Below are positions 26,455-33,799 of a stretch of DNA of 39,580 nucleotides, piece by piece. Each line of letters opens with the position of its first letter. The stretch's first letter is position 1. Source of the DNA: Opitutia bacterium (GTDB taxonomy: Bacteria; Verrucomicrobiota; Verrucomicrobiae; Opitutales; Opitutaceae); assembly GCA_947442255.1 (NCBI GenBank), contig CANEVO010000024.1:1-39580 (forward strand), written 5' to 3'. A program made the translations under genes and the position numbers. Below the pieces are notes generated by a model. It saw nothing but the letters and a program-made list of their open reading frames with translations. It was not told the origin of the DNA and ran no database searches.

Positions 26455-26471
26455 GTAACGCAATACGTTAC
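26455..26471. promoter_or_regulatory. Operator-like palindrome GTAACG-N5-CGTTAC (copy 2)
   Basis: GTAACG CAATA CGTTAC, the same dyad as at 26218-26234, 237 bases downstream and about 146 bases before the ABC-2 permease start. The match extends by CG-dinucleotide flanks (ACG after it, CGT before copy 1). It could be an operator or the outer ends of a small decayed element. Confidence 0.55.
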
Positions 26472-26588
26472 ACGTCACCCCCGCGCGCCACCGAGCGAGC
26501 GAGTTTGCCGGTGTCAAGGGTCTCATGACCCAGGATTGCAAATTGGGAAATCCGATCCGGCATTGGCACGGGTATTTGCATGGGTCTT

Positions 26589-26612
26589 CACGGGTCGGGA
26601 GACCCGTGCCAC
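26589..26612. repeat. REP-like hairpin abutting the ABC-2 permease start
   Basis: CACGGGTCGGGAGACCCGTG starts at 26589 and continues CCAC to 26612, the inverse form of the GTGGCACGGGTCTC family. A degraded partner is visible at 26564-26588. It ends 4 bases before ATG 26617 and occupies the place of the ribosome site. Confidence 0.8.
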
Positions 26613-26616
26613 GCCC

Positions 26617-27747
26617 ATGAGCCACTGCACCTGCCATCGGCTCTGGGCGATCGTGCTGAAGGAGTTCATCCAGATGCGTCGCGACCGCGTGACGTTCGGG
26701 ATGATGATCGGCATCCCGCTGATGCAGCTCATGGTGTTCGGCTTCGCGATCAACTCGGACCCGCGCCACCTCCCGACCGCCTTGCGGATGGCCGATCAGG
26801 GACCCTTCGCCCGCACCCTCGTCGCCGCGCTCCGGCAGAGCGAATATTTCTCGATCGTGCGTGAGGCGCACACCGAGGCCGAAGCCGCGGAGCTGCTGCG
26901 GGTCGGCACGGTTCAGTTCGTGATCAACATCCCGGAGGACTTTTCCCGGCGCTTGCTGCGCGGCGAACGTCCCACCGTCCTGGTCGAGGCCGATGCGACC
27001 GATCCGGCAGCCACCGGCCCCGCGATCGCCGCGGCGCGGGTGCTTGCCGGCAGTGTCTTCGATCGCGATCTCGTCGGGCCGCTCGCGCGGCTGCGCGGTC
27101 GCGAGGGCCCGGTGAACTTCCAGATCCACGCCCACTACAACCCCGAGAACATCACCCAGTACAACGTCGTCCCCGGCCTGATGGGCGTAGTGCTGACGAT
27201 GACCATGGTGGTGATCACCGCCCTCGCGATTAGGCGGGAACGCGAGCGGGGCACGATGGAGAATCTCCTCGCGACCCCCGTGCGCCCCGTCGAGGTCATG
27301 ATTGGGAAAATCCTCCCGTACATCGCGGTGGGCTATGTCCAGCTGACGCTGATTCTGGTGGCGGCGCGGTTCCTTTTCCACGTCCCGATGGTCGGGAGCC
27401 TCCCGCTTATCTATCTGTTCTCGCTGCTCTTCATCGCCGCGAACCTGGCGGTGGGCATCACTTTCTCGACCCTCGCGAAGAACCAGCTGCAGGCCGTCCA
27501 GATGGCGTTCTTCTTCCTGCCCTCCATCCTGCTCTCCGGGTTCATGTTCCCTTTCCGCGGGATGCCCGAATGGGCTCAGTGGATCGGAAGCTGCCTGCCC
27601 AACACGCACTTTCTCCGGATCGTCCGCGGCATCCTGCTCAAGGGCAACGGACCCGCGGGAATTGCGTCCGAGATTTGGCCGCTGCTCGCGTTCGTCGCCG
27701 TCGCCCTGACGATCGGCATCAAGCGCTACCGGCAGACGCTGGATTGA
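26617..27747 (+). CDS. ABC-2 type transporter permease, orphan
   Basis: A 376-residue inner-membrane subunit of the ABC-2 exporter type (YbhR/YhhJ-like). Order: a cytoplasmic N-terminus with CHRLWAIVLKEFIQMRRDRVTFG, the first helix (MMIGIPLMQLMVFGFAI), a large extracytoplasmic domain of about 130 residues (ending near PENITQYNVVPGLMG), then five helices including the signature ALAIRRERERGTMENLLATPVRPVEVMIGKILPY. It needs an ATPase partner and usually a second permease and an HlyD-type adaptor; none is adjacent. ATG 26617 is set by the family N-terminus; the frame upstream (to 26536) is REP-derived. No Shine-Dalgarno site is present because a REP-like hairpin ends 4 bases before the ATG. A truncated operon is possible. 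Confidence 0.88.
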   Translation: MSHCTCHRLWAIVLKEFIQMRRDRVTFGMMIGIPLMQLMVFGFAINSDPRHLPTALRMADQGPFARTLVAALRQSEYFSIVREAHTEAEAAELLRVGTVQFVINIPEDFSRRLLRGERPTVLVEADATDPAATGPAIAAARVLAGSVFDRDLVGPLARLRGREGPVNFQIHAHYNPENITQYNVVPGLMGVVLTMTMVVITALAIRRERERGTMENLLATPVRPVEVMIGKILPYIAVGYVQLTLILVAARFLFHVPMVGSLPLIYLFSLLFIAANLAVGITFSTLAKNQLQAVQMAFFFLPSILLSGFMFPFRGMPEWAQWIGSCLPNTHFLRIVRGILLKGNGPAGIASEIWPLLAFVAVALTIGIKRYRQTLD

Positions 27748-28113
27748 GGCGGCGCGCCGGTCTCCGACCACAACCGTCCCATCGGACCGACAAAAGTTCA
27801 GTCTCCCAGTCGGGGCGTCGAGTCGGGACGTGGTGCGGGAAGGACGAGGGCAAGGCAGGATTTTTCGGAGTGGGCACCGACGTGGAGGCAACCAGGCCAC
27901 ACACCCCGGCGCTGCGCGCCACCCCTCTCCAGAGGGGATCGTGGGCAGGTGCTGCTTCAGGATCTCCTCTCGGAGAGGGGTGCCCGAAGAGCGGGGGTGT
28001 GGCTCGTGCACGCCCACGACACTCGTTCGGGGGCTCGGTCACCGTAGCGCCGGTCTCTGACCGGCGGGAGCCGTCTTCGCCGGTCGGAGACCGGCGCGAC
28101 GTTCGACGTGCGT
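27748..28113. repeat. 366-bp gap with a long inverted repeat and a REP pair
   Basis: No gene is supported between the convergent ABC-2 permease and MscS genes. A half REP unit (GCGCCGGTCTCCGACC) lies at about 27753-27768. A long imperfect inverted repeat spans about 27891-28014: its arms contain CACCCCTCTCC and GGAGAGGGGTG, with outer arms CCACACACCCC and GGGGGTGTGG. A GTAG-headed REP pair follows at 28044-28100. Confidence 0.65.
28044..28100. repeat. Paired REP-like hairpins (GTAGCGCCGGTCTC type)
   Basis: GTAGCGCCGGTCTCTGACCG starts at 28044 (stem GCCGGTC with GACCGGC); the inverse unit GCCGGTCGGAGACCGGCGCG ends at about 28100. They lie 14 bases after the mscS stop codon. The same unit overlaps the sthA stop at 16016. 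Confidence 0.85.
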
Positions 28114-29403
28114 TTAATTCGGACCGGCGGCCCGCGGCGGTTCGACGCCGCCGGCGAGCCGCTTGGCGGCGTCACCTTCGAGGTAAATCGATTGCGACGG
28201 AAACGCGAAGGACAGCCCGCGCGCCGCGATGGCGTTCATGATCGCTAGATTGACGCGCTGGCGCAGTTCCATCGAGGCGGTGAAATCCGGCGACTTCGTG
28301 ACGTAGACCATCCAGAGATCGAGCGACGACGCGCTGAAATCGCGGAAATAAACCAGGATCGACGTGGCATCGATCTCCGCCTCGGCCTCGAGGAGCCGCT
28401 TGATATCACCCACGATCACCACGATCTCGTCCGGCTTCGACCCGTAGGTGAGCCCGATCACCTGCTCGACCCGGCGCTGGGTGAACCGCGAGAGATTCGT
28501 GATCGTTTCCGCGGCGACCGTCTTGTTCGGGATGACCATCAGCGAATTGTCGATCAGTCGGATTCGCGTGGAGCGCAGCCCGATGTCCTCGACGCCGCCG
28601 ACGTTCGGTCCGATCCGGACGGTCTCGCCGATCTTGAAAGGCTGATCGATCGCCACGACGATGGCGCCGAAGATGTTCGCCAGCGTGTCCTGCGCCGCGA
28701 GGGCAAAGGCCAGGCCACCGATTCCGAGGCCGGCGAGGATGGTCTTCACATCGTAGCCCATGCTCTGGATCGTCAACAGGACGCCGATCACTACGAAGAC
28801 CGACATCAGCGATTTCCGCAGCCACGGCATAAAGGCCGCGATGCCCAGCTTCTTCTCAGTCACGATTTCCTGGCCGTGATCGAACACCGAGCCGAGCGCC
28901 CGCCAAAGGAGCCAGAAAATCGCGAGGGAGAACGCCACCCGGGATCCGCTCGCGAGGTAAGTGTCCGCCGCGGCGGACAATTTCAGCACCTTCAGCGAGG
29001 CGAAGATGCCCACCACCATCACGAAGGCGGCCGCCGGCGTCTCGAGCGCGACGAAGAGCTTGTCGTCGAGCGTGCTCTCCGTCTTCGCCGCCACCTTCCG
29101 CAACAGGACAAAGACGATCCCGGTCACAATCCGCCGCGCCAGTAACGCCAGAATAAAAAGAAACGCGGCGATCGCGAGGTGCGCGACCGTGTTTCCGCTC
29201 GTCCGCAAATCGAACAGCGCCAGCACGGAATCCACGAGGTGCTCGAGCAGGTCCGGGTTCTCCACCACGGGTGCCCGGGCCGCGGCGGCGGCGGCTTGCG
29301 TCGCCCGATCGGCGTCAGCGGCCGGTTCCGGAGCCTGGGCGGGAGCGAGCGACGCCAGCGCGAGGAAGACGGACAGCCAGGGAAGTCGGGGGAAGCGGGA
29401 CAT
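28114..29403 (-). CDS. MscS-type mechanosensitive ion channel
   Basis: A 429-residue inner-membrane channel that opens under membrane tension to release solutes. It has a signal peptide or first helix (MSRFPRLPWLSVFLALASLA), an Ala-rich periplasmic stretch, about four further membrane helices, and the pore helix ILAGLGIGGLAFALAAQDTLANIFG (about 222-246) with the Gly/Ala packing pattern of MscS TM3. The cytoplasmic beta domain begins IVVAIDQPFKIGETV and has VEDIGLRSTRIRLIDNSLMVIPN. ATG 29403 is chosen; a TTG at 29424 would add seven residues. The leader is C-rich (CCCCCTCCCGTC) without a ribosome site. It is the last gene of a probable operon with TerC (68-bp gap) and the DCC protein. A role in osmotic protection is likely. 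Confidence 0.92.
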   Translation of the reverse strand: MSRFPRLPWLSVFLALASLAPAQAPEPAADADRATQAAAAAARAPVVENPDLLEHLVDSVLALFDLRTSGNTVAHLAIAAFLFILALLARRIVTGIVFVLLRKVAAKTESTLDDKLFVALETPAAAFVMVVGIFASLKVLKLSAAADTYLASGSRVAFSLAIFWLLWRALGSVFDHGQEIVTEKKLGIAAFMPWLRKSLMSVFVVIGVLLTIQSMGYDVKTILAGLGIGGLAFALAAQDTLANIFGAIVVAIDQPFKIGETVRIGPNVGGVEDIGLRSTRIRLIDNSLMVIPNKTVAAETITNLSRFTQRRVEQVIGLTYGSKPDEIVVIVGDIKRLLEAEAEIDATSILVYFRDFSASSLDLWMVYVTKSPDFTASMELRQRVNLAIMNAIAARGLSFAFPSQSIYLEGDAAKRLAGGVEPPRAAGPN

Positions 29404-29471
29404 GACGGGAGGGGGCCCACTCAACGGTCCCCGGCCGGCATGTCAAAATCTGGACGGGCCGGGCCGCCCCC

Positions 29472-30206
29472 TCACTGGCCCGCGGCCGCGGCCGCCGCGG
29501 CCAGCCGGTTGCGCCGGCGCCGGGAAATCCAGCCGACGGCGACGACCACGCCCGCCGCCAGCGTGCCGACACCATGGACGAACCACGCATCGGGCACCGT
29601 GGGAGGCGGGAAGAAGAGCTTGTCCGTCACCACCATCTCGCCGCCGACCTTGCCGAGGATGGCCGCGCCGATCCAGACGATGATCGGATAGCGATCCATC
29701 AGCTTCGTCAGCAGGTTGCTCGTCAGCACCACCAGCGGGATGCTCAATCCGAGCCCGAACATCAGCAGGGCAAAACTGCCCTTCGAGGCGGCCGCGACCG
29801 CGAGCACGTTGTCCACGCTCATGGTGATATCGGCCACGAGGATCAGCCAGACGGCGGACCCGAGCCCGGCGGCCACCTTGCTGTGCGCGTCCGGTCCGCC
29901 GGAATTTTCCCGCAACAGCTTCAGCGCGATCCAGAAAACCAGCAGGCCGCCGACGAGCTTAATGTAGTTAATCGCCAGCAATTGCGCGGCGAAAAAGGTC
30001 AGCACCACCCGCAGGCCGACGGCCACACCGGCCCCGAGCATGGTGCCGATGAGGCGCTGCCGGGGCGGAAGCTGACGGACCGCCAGCGCAATCACGACGG
30101 CGTTGTCGCCGGCGAGCACGATGTCGATCAGGACAATGCTGAAAATGGCCACCGCCCACTCCCAGGGGGTCTGTGGTGCAAGGGCAGTCATGGCGGCGAG
30201 TAACAT
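29472..30206 (-). CDS. TerC family integral membrane protein
   Basis: A 244-residue protein with about seven membrane helices. The paired acidic motifs of the family are present: IDIVLAGDNAVVIAL (Asp28, Asp34) and ADITMSVDNVLAVA (Asp126, Asp132), which bind or conduct metal ions, probably Mn2+. The C-terminus ends in a basic and Ala-rich tail (SRRRRNRLAAAAAAAGQ). Some family members protect against excess manganese and help load exported enzymes with metal; others are linked to tellurite resistance. ATG 30206 or ATG 30191 could be the start. It lies 39 bp after the DCC protein gene and 68 bp before mscS on the same strand, so cotranscription is likely. No tellurite gene is nearby, so I favour metal homeostasis. 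Confidence 0.9.
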   Translation of the reverse strand: MLLAAMTALAPQTPWEWAVAIFSIVLIDIVLAGDNAVVIALAVRQLPPRQRLIGTMLGAGVAVGLRVVLTFFAAQLLAINYIKLVGGLLVFWIALKLLRENSGGPDAHSKVAAGLGSAVWLILVADITMSVDNVLAVAAASKGSFALLMFGLGLSIPLVVLTSNLLTKLMDRYPIIVWIGAAILGKVGGEMVVTDKLFFPPPTVPDAWFVHGVGTLAAGVVVAVGWISRRRRNRLAAAAAAAGQ

Positions 30207-30245
30207 GGCGAAGGGCTCGCACTGGGTCTCCGCCCCGTCGCAGCG

Positions 30246-30722
30246 TCAACGCGATTCTGGTGGAACGGTCGGTGATGATTCCAGCGGTTCCAGGAACCGC
30301 CGGTTCCACTCCGGACGGGCCAGGGGCCGCGGGCGCCACGCGCCAAAGACCCGGTAACGCCAGCGCCCGACCGCCCGATAGCCCGCGTCCCGCCAGGAGG
30401 CCGGGACCATCGCCAGCCCGGCCGCCAGAATTCGCGCGCTGCCGCCCGCCGCCTGCAGCGCGCCTATGACTCCCGCGGTCCGCAACAAGTATTCCGGCCG
30501 ATCCCGGGACTCCCAGTCAGGAACAAAGACCAAAGATTCAAAATCTGCCGTCGGCAGGCCGTGCTGGCGCAAAAAGGCCTGGGACGCGCCGCCTTGGAGC
30601 GGCGCAAAGTGCAACCGTCCCTCTCGATCCATCCGGAGCAGCAACCGTACGACGCGCTGGCAAAGTCCGCACTCCCCATCGAAGAACAGCACGGGCTCCG
30701 GGCGGGCGATCGATGGATTCAT
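30246..30722 (-). CDS. DCC family thiol-disulfide oxidoreductase (YuxK/DUF393)
   Basis: A 158-residue protein of the DUF393/YuxK family. The defining motif is FFDGECGLC (Asp15, Cys18, Cys21) just after the first strand, followed by VVRLLLRMDREGRLHFAPLQG and ESLVFVPDWES...YLLRTAGVIGAL, all family landmarks. It is predicted to have a thioredoxin-like fold with a CxxC active site; its physiological role is not settled. ATG 30722 (MNPSIARPEPVLFF) is set by the conserved N-terminus; the longer frame to 30821 would run across the terminator at 30760-30800. It is the first gene of the likely operon with TerC and MscS. The C-terminal ARPEWNRRF region is normal for the family. Confidence 0.9.
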   Translation of the reverse strand: MNPSIARPEPVLFFDGECGLCQRVVRLLLRMDREGRLHFAPLQGGASQAFLRQHGLPTADFESLVFVPDWESRDRPEYLLRTAGVIGALQAAGGSARILAAGLAMVPASWRDAGYRAVGRWRYRVFGAWRPRPLARPEWNRRFLEPLESSPTVPPESR

Positions 30723-30759
30723 GACGTCCGTCCACATTCGCCGCGAATCAGGGGAGCGC

Positions 30760-30800
30760 AAAAATAAAACGCCGGGGATCGCAGGAACGACACCCCGGCG
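30760..30800 (-). terminator. Intrinsic terminator left behind an Hsp20 remnant
   Basis: CGCCGGGG (30770-30777) pairs with CCCCGGCG (30793-30800) around a 15-base loop that can pair further (TCG/CGA). On the minus strand it is followed by TTTTATTTTT. It is oriented to end transcripts coming from 30837 and above, that is the decayed Hsp20 gene, and also shields the operon starting at 30722. Confidence 0.85.
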
Positions 30801-30836
30801 ATTGCCAGCCGCTCGGATCAATCTCCGCGGGCCGAA

Positions 30837-30965
30837 TTATTTCACCGCGCTGGTGATCTTCTCCGGCCTGGCTTCCTCGCGCTTCGGGCGCGTCACCGAC
30901 AACACGCCATTCTCGTCGGCGGCGCTGACCTTGTCGGCTTGGCCGTCGCCATTGATGCTGACGGC
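30837..30965 (-). pseudogene. C-terminal remnant of a small heat-shock protein (Hsp20)
   Basis: The last 40 or so residues of this frame (INGDGQADKVSAADENGVLSVTRPKREEARPEKITSAVK, shown here only as a landmark list: DKVSAA, ENGVLSVT, PKREEARPEKI) match the end of the alpha-crystallin domain of Hsp20 proteins (usual form: DKVSA---ENGVLTVTLPK-EEA-P--I-V). No N-terminal or central part of the domain can be found in any frame up to 31148, so the gene was truncated. The open frame extends to ATG 31037, but those upstream residues do not look like Hsp20. A strong terminator 37 bases downstream is preserved. I regard it as a deletion remnant next to the start of the PLP enzyme gene. Confidence 0.65.
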
Positions 30966-31148
30966 CCGCGCGACCAAGCCCCGGTCCCATCGCCACCTGA
31001 CGTTGGGACCCACTGCTGCACTGGGCAATTCGGTCACGCCGTGTGCCGCCCAGATTGGAAAATTTCGTCGCGCTCACGCCGGCTTCGCCTGGAAATTGTG
31101 CGTGCGCCGCTCCTCCAAGCCTGATCTTCTCCTCGTTCCTCGCCTTGC

Positions 31149-32309
31149 ATGACCTTCGACTTTGACACGCCCGTGAACCGGGTCGGCACCGATTCCCAAA
31201 AGTGGCAGAAGTATGCCGGACGCGACATCCTGCCGCTGTGGGTCGCCGACATGGATTTCAGGTCGGCGCCCGCCATTATCGCCGCGCTGCACGAGCGCGT
31301 GGAACAGGGCGTCTTCGGCTACGCGCGGCCGGTTAAATCCACCGTCGATGCCGTGGTCCAGGCGATGGGCGCCCGCTACCACTGGAGGATCGATCCCTCC
31401 TGGATCGTGTGGCTGCCGGGGCTGGTCGTCGGTCTCAACGTCACCGCCCAGGCCTTCGCGGAGCCCGGCGACGAGGTGCTGTCCCTCTCCCCGGTGTATC
31501 CGCCTTTCATGTCCGCGCCGAAGAACAGCGCGCGCACCCCGGTCTTGGTGCCGTGGGCACCCACCAACGGGACGTGGACCATCGACTGGGACGCCCTCGA
31601 GCGGGCCGTCACCCCGCGGACGAAGCTGTTTTATCTCTGCAACCCGCACAATCCCCTCGCCCGGGTCTGGCGGCGCGACGAGTTGGTGCGGCTCGGGGAG
31701 TTCTGCCTTCGCCACAACCTCGTGCTCTGTTCAGACGAGATTCACTGCGACCTCATCTTCGATCCCGCGCTGCCGCACATCCCGACGTCCGTGCTGTCGC
31801 CCGAGATCGCGGCCCGCACGATCACCCTGATGGCGCCGAGCAAGACCTACAACGTGCCCGGACTCGGCACCTCAATCGCGATCATCCCCGACAGCGGCCG
31901 GCGCGCGCGCTTCATCCGCGCCACCGCCGGCATCGTGGCGGAAGTGACGACCCTGGGCTTCGCCGCGTGCGAGGCGGCCTATCGCGACAGCGAGCCTTGG
32001 CGCCAGGATCTGCTGGCCTATCTTCGCGGCAACCGCGACTACCTGCTCGCCGCCGTGAAGAGCGATCTGCCGGGCGTGGTCGTCGAGGCACCGGTCGAGG
32101 CCACCTATCTGCTCTGGCTTAATGTGACGGCTCTCGGACTGACCGATCCCGTGGCCCATTTTGAAAAATTCGGCGTCGGCCTGAGCGACGGCACTCCGTT
32201 CGGTGCCGCCAAGGGATCGCATGTCCGCCTGAACTTCGGCTGCACCCGCGCGACCTTGATCGAGGCGGTGAAGCGGATGAAGACGGGGATCGCGGCGATG
32301 CGGAGTTAA
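31149..32309 (+). CDS. PLP-dependent C-S lyase/aminotransferase, MalY/PatB family
   Basis: A 386-residue cytoplasmic enzyme of fold-type I. The family start is clear (FDFDTPVNRVGTDSQKW...DILPLWVADMDF). PLP-binding residues: Asp196 in CSDEIHCDL and the Schiff-base Lys232 in MAPSKTYNVPGLG; the substrate-carboxylate Arg is likely in SHVRLNFGC near the C-terminus. Family members cleave cystathionine or cysteine conjugates (beta-lyase) and some act as aminotransferases. The usual NPHNPxGRVW motif reads NPHNPLARVW here, a change at the Gly position. ATG 31149 has no ribosome site. The stop TAA (32307-32309) lies inside a TTAACCACCGAG word that belongs to the dispersed repeats. It is a single gene between the Hsp20 remnant and the sugar-acid group. 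Confidence 0.9.
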   Translation: MTFDFDTPVNRVGTDSQKWQKYAGRDILPLWVADMDFRSAPAIIAALHERVEQGVFGYARPVKSTVDAVVQAMGARYHWRIDPSWIVWLPGLVVGLNVTAQAFAEPGDEVLSLSPVYPPFMSAPKNSARTPVLVPWAPTNGTWTIDWDALERAVTPRTKLFYLCNPHNPLARVWRRDELVRLGEFCLRHNLVLCSDEIHCDLIFDPALPHIPTSVLSPEIAARTITLMAPSKTYNVPGLGTSIAIIPDSGRRARFIRATAGIVAEVTTLGFAACEAAYRDSEPWRQDLLAYLRGNRDYLLAAVKSDLPGVVVEAPVEATYLLWLNVTALGLTDPVAHFEKFGVGLSDGTPFGAAKGSHVRLNFGCTRATLIEAVKRMKTGIAAMRS

Positions 32310-32345
32310 CCACCGAGCCGCGGGCGAACCCTTCGTCCAATCCCG

Positions 32346-32404
32346 GATTTAAACACGAAGACACAAAGTTTCGGAGGCTTTCTCGGTGTCTTCGTGGTTA
32401 AATC
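32346..32404. repeat. Long inverted repeat (GATTTAAACACGAAGACAC)
   Basis: GATTTAAACACGAAGACAC (32346-32364) pairs with GTGTCTTCGTGGTTAAATC (32386-32404) with two mismatches and a 21-base loop. It fills most of the 173-bp gap between the PLP enzyme and the MFS gene. It is notably AT-richer than its surroundings and is preceded by an AACCACCGAG word (32308-32317) shared with the elements at 116-164 and 35536-35602. Confidence 0.75.
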
Positions 32405-32482
32405 GGCTCGGGGTTTGACTCGTGGAATCAGCGCGTAGTTCATCCGCGGCGCCGAACCCCTTCGGTCCACCCCACCCCGTCC

Positions 32483-33799
32483 ATGCCCGAACAACCGCCT
32501 GTTGCGAACGATCCTTCCGCCGCCGTCGCTCCCGCCCACCCGATCAAGAACCTGCGCTGGTGGATCGCCGGCCTGCTCGCGGTCGCGACGGCGCTGAACT
32601 ACCTCGATCGGCAGAGTTTCCCCGTCGTCGTGAACGAGGTGCGGCGCGAGATCCCAATCTCGAACGAGCAGTACGGCCAGCTCACGTCGCTCTTCCTTCT
32701 CGCCTACGCGATCATGTACGCCGGCGGCGGCCGGATCATGGACTGGCTCGGCGCCCGCACCGGCTACGCGGTGATGATCGTCTGGTGGTCCGCGGCGAAT
32801 TTCTGCACGGGTTTTGTTTCGTCCGTGCTGGGACTGGGCGTATTCCGCTTCCTCCTCGGGATGGGCGAGGGCGGCGGCTTTCCGGGCTCGGGCAAAGTCG
32901 TGGCCGAGTGGTTTCCGCCCAAGGAACGCGCGATGGCCTTCGGGATCTTCAACACTGGGTCGAGCGTGGGCGCGGTGATCGCCCCGCTGCTCATCGCGCA
33001 GATTGCGACCAGCCTCGGCTGGCGCTGGGTGTTTTTCATCACCGGCAGCGTGGGCTTCGTCTGGGCCTGGTTCTGGCTGCGCTACTATCAGCCACCCGCG
33101 CGAAATCGCTATCTCTCGCCGGAGGAGCGGAAACTGATTCCGATTCCCTCGCATGAGGCCGATGCGGCCGCGGGCCGGCCGGTGGTGAAGATCTCGTGGT
33201 TCAAGCTCTTCACGTACCGCGAGGTCCTCGCGCTGATGGCCGCGAAGTTCATGACCGACGCCGCGTGGTATTTTTTCATCTTCTGGCTGCCGAAGTATCT
33301 CGGCGACGTCCGGCACCTCGACATCAAGCAGATCGGCTACTTCGCCTGGATCCCCTATGCGTTCGCCGGCGCCGGCAGCCTGATCGGCGGCTGGCTGAGC
33401 GGCTTCCTGATGCGCCGCGGGATTTCGCTCAACGTCGCCCGCAAGATCGCCCTCGGGGTCGCGGCGTCGCTGCTGCCCGCCTCGATTTTCATCGTCGCCG
33501 CGCCGCTGAGCCTCGCGATCGTGTTCTTCAGCACTGCGATGTTCGCGCACCAGTTCTGGTCCGCCAACGTGCAGACGCTCCCCGCGGATTTGTTTCCATC
33601 GCGCGTCGTCGGATCGGTCGAGGGACTGCTCGGCTGCGCCGGCGGATTCGGCGGCATCATCTTCGCCTCCGTCGGCGCCTACGTGGTCGAGAACCACGGC
33701 TATGGCCCCGTCTTCTTCGTCGCCGGCATCCTGCACCCGCTGGCCTTACTCCTGATCCTCGCCTTCGTGCGCCAGATCCGGCCCGTGGTCACGGAGTAG
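32483..33799 (+). CDS. MFS transporter, ACS/hexuronate (ExuT-like) type
   Basis: A 438-residue carrier with 12 predicted helices. Landmarks of the anion:cation symporter family: RWWIAGLLAVATALNYLDRQSFPVV in helix 1, QYGQLTSLFLLAYAIMYAGGGRIMDWLGARTGY (helix 2 and motif A), GVFRFLLGMGEGGGFPGSGKVVAEWFPPKERA (helices 4-5) and FNTGSSVGAVIAPLL. This is the signature set of hexuronate, galactonate and related sugar-acid transporters. A central loop (about 200-240) contains SPEERKLIPIPSHE, also typical. ATG 32483 follows a C-rich leader (CCACCCCGTCC) with no ribosome site. It opens the + strand group with the LarA-like protein and the GntP permease, which supports a sugar-acid substrate. Confidence 0.9.
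   Translation: MPEQPPVANDPSAAVAPAHPIKNLRWWIAGLLAVATALNYLDRQSFPVVVNEVRREIPISNEQYGQLTSLFLLAYAIMYAGGGRIMDWLGARTGYAVMIVWWSAANFCTGFVSSVLGLGVFRFLLGMGEGGGFPGSGKVVAEWFPPKERAMAFGIFNTGSSVGAVIAPLLIAQIATSLGWRWVFFITGSVGFVWAWFWLRYYQPPARNRYLSPEERKLIPIPSHEADAAAGRPVVKISWFKLFTYREVLALMAAKFMTDAAWYFFIFWLPKYLGDVRHLDIKQIGYFAWIPYAFAGAGSLIGGWLSGFLMRRGISLNVARKIALGVAASLLPASIFIVAAPLSLAIVFFSTAMFAHQFWSANVQTLPADLFPSRVVGSVEGLLGCAGGFGGIIFASVGAYVVENHGYGPVFFVAGILHPLALLLILAFVRQIRPVVTE

Larger units (their letters stand above)
26125..26616. other. 492-bp divergent intergenic region with dyads and REP-like units
   Basis: No gene is supported. It separates the secreted protein/ABC exporter group from the ABC-2 permease. It holds two long dyads (26218-26234, 26455-26471), a hairpin CCCTGCCCGTGAGGGCAGGG (26279-26298) identical in stem to 10364-10389, and a GTGG-family REP at 26564-26612. 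Confidence 0.65.

Noticed and set aside
26215..26474. A complete miniature transposon (MITE) bounded by the two GTAACG dyads
   Set aside because: Each end is itself palindromic, so the inverted orientation is not informative, and I see no target-site duplication; kept only as an operator or element possibility.
26125..28017. Long open frame on the minus strand continuing upstream of the secreted protein at 25453-26124
   Set aside because: The extension overlaps the ABC-2 permease antisense, has the Asp/Gly/Arg/His-rich composition typical of antisense frames in GC-rich genes, and lacks any domain; the signal peptide at 26124 marks the true start.
30966..31148. An intact short gene from ATG 31037 covering the Hsp20-like stub
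   Set aside because: The N-terminal residues have no Hsp20 character and the domain's central part is missing; a truncated remnant explains the data better.
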